Origin: Mycolicibacterium crocinum
Lineage (GTDB): Bacteria; Actinomycetota; Actinomycetes; Mycobacteriales; Mycobacteriaceae
Direction of reading: 5' to 3'
Assembly (NCBI RefSeq): GCF_022370635.2
Contig: NZ_CP092362.2
Span: 1,364,001-1,428,000, forward strand
DNA length: 64,000 nucleotides
The notes beneath the pieces were generated by a model. The model made no database searches. It was given only the letters and a program-made list of their open reading frames with translations, and was not told the DNA's origin. This document shows, piece after piece, positions 63,734 to 64,000 of this stretch; the first letter of the stretch is position 1, and each line of letters opens with the position of its first letter. Position numbers and translations under genes: made by a program.

Positions 63734-64000
63734 GTGTCGGATTTGGGGGTCTGGTTACGCGTCGACGGACAGGCCGCGCGTCCTCTCTTTGATCAGCTGA
63801 GAACACAGATCATCGCGGGTATCCGCGACGGGCGGCTGTCGCCGGGCGTCCGGTTGCCGACGGTGCGTGAGCTGGCTGGTCAACTGAACTTGGCCGTCAA
63901 CACGGTGGCGCGGGCGTACCGGGAGTTGGAAACCGCCGGGATCGTCGAAACCCGCGGCCGGTTCGGGACGTTCGTGGCGCGAGCCGATCCGGCCGACGCC
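63734..64000 (+). CDS. GntR family regulator (YtrA-type), N-terminal part
   Basis: 89 codons to the window edge; GTG start supported by GATACT 6 nt upstream. The winged helix is complete: [66 protein letters not shown]. The early [16 protein letters not shown] start is typical of the short YtrA subfamily with small C-terminal dimer domains, often regulating neighbouring transporters. It corresponds to Rv1152. The ligand or dimer domain is outside the window. Confidence 0.9.
   Translation, partial: MSDLGVWLRVDGQAARPLFDQLRTQIIAGIRDGRLSPGVRLPTVRELAGQLNLAVNTVARAYRELETAGIVETRGRFGTFVARADPADA

Overview
The window is a high-GC actinobacterial chromosome segment, and its content and gene order point to a mycobacterium, most likely an environmental Mycolicibacterium-type species. 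From memory of the M. tuberculosis H37Rv map, stretches follow the Rv1096-Rv1112 block (deacetylase, fumarase, glpX, DUF4245, AI-2E exporter, 3-beta-HSD, xseB/xseA, lipid-droplet protein, ispH, DUF6542, ychF). Other stretches follow the Rv1136-Rv1152 block (enoyl-CoA hydratase, mcr, SDR, methyltransferase, sirtuin, GntR). Species-specific genes are inserted between them. Starts are often GTG, many starts sit 6-7 nt after a TANNNT -10 element (leaderless mRNA), and many proteins have mycobacterial-type exports and lipoboxes.

Layout. 1-8.5 kb: end of a secreted polysaccharide deacetylase, an antiporter, a BrkB-type membrane protein, fumarase and class II FBPase, DUF4245, a dienelactone hydrolase, a flavin-type oxidoreductase and an alpha/beta-hydrolase/nucleotidyl-cyclase fusion. 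8.5-16 kb: small secreted protein, 13E12-type HNH protein, DUF4436 protein, an AI-2E exporter/SDR/epimerase operon behind a KstR-like box, and two lipoproteins. 16-20.7 kb: DUF1214 / sulfotransferase / TetR / NTF2-like operon, tail-to-tail with a 3-beta-hydroxysteroid dehydrogenase that has its own KstR-like box. 20.8-26.9 kb: the conserved xseB-xseA-ispH-ychF housekeeping block. 27-30 kb: PAS-PAS-PAS-GGDEF cyclase, a heptad-repeat charged protein and a methyltransferase. 30-33.2 kb: a 1025-aa exported pentapeptide-repeat protein.

33-46 kb is a mixed accessory region. It holds a VOC protein, an MPT63-like lipoprotein, a permuted NlpC/P60 protein sharing a very compact bidirectional promoter with a 55-codon membrane protein, a second class III cyclase, a large LuxR/AAA regulator, a 2-hydroxyacid dehydrogenase, hydrolases, a pair of orphan Mce-associated proteins and a degenerate WS/DGAT-like protein. 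46-51.5 kb: DoxX, a DUF3556 membrane protein whose -10 is overlapped by a near-perfect KstR-type box, thiolase plus enoyl-CoA hydratase, and a FAS1 protein. 51.5-58 kb: MFS transporter divergent from a GlxA-type regulator, gamma-carbonic anhydrase, NmrA-like protein, CPBP protease, an MFS gene interrupted by one in-frame TAA, and an orphan HicB. 58-64 kb: acyl-CoA metabolism (isomerase-like crotonase, alpha-methylacyl-CoA racemase, SDR, nitronate monooxygenase), two stacked hairpin terminators, a short acidic protein, a methyltransferase, a sirtuin and the start of a GntR regulator.

The unifying metabolic theme is acyl-CoA, branched-chain and steroid catabolism. Three separate 14-bp matches to TnnAACnnGTTnnA sit on or next to -10 elements, so three transcription units probably belong to the KstR cholesterol regulon. 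The most unusual single objects are the giant neutral exported pentapeptide solenoid and the divergent promoters whose -10 hexamers overlap or almost touch.
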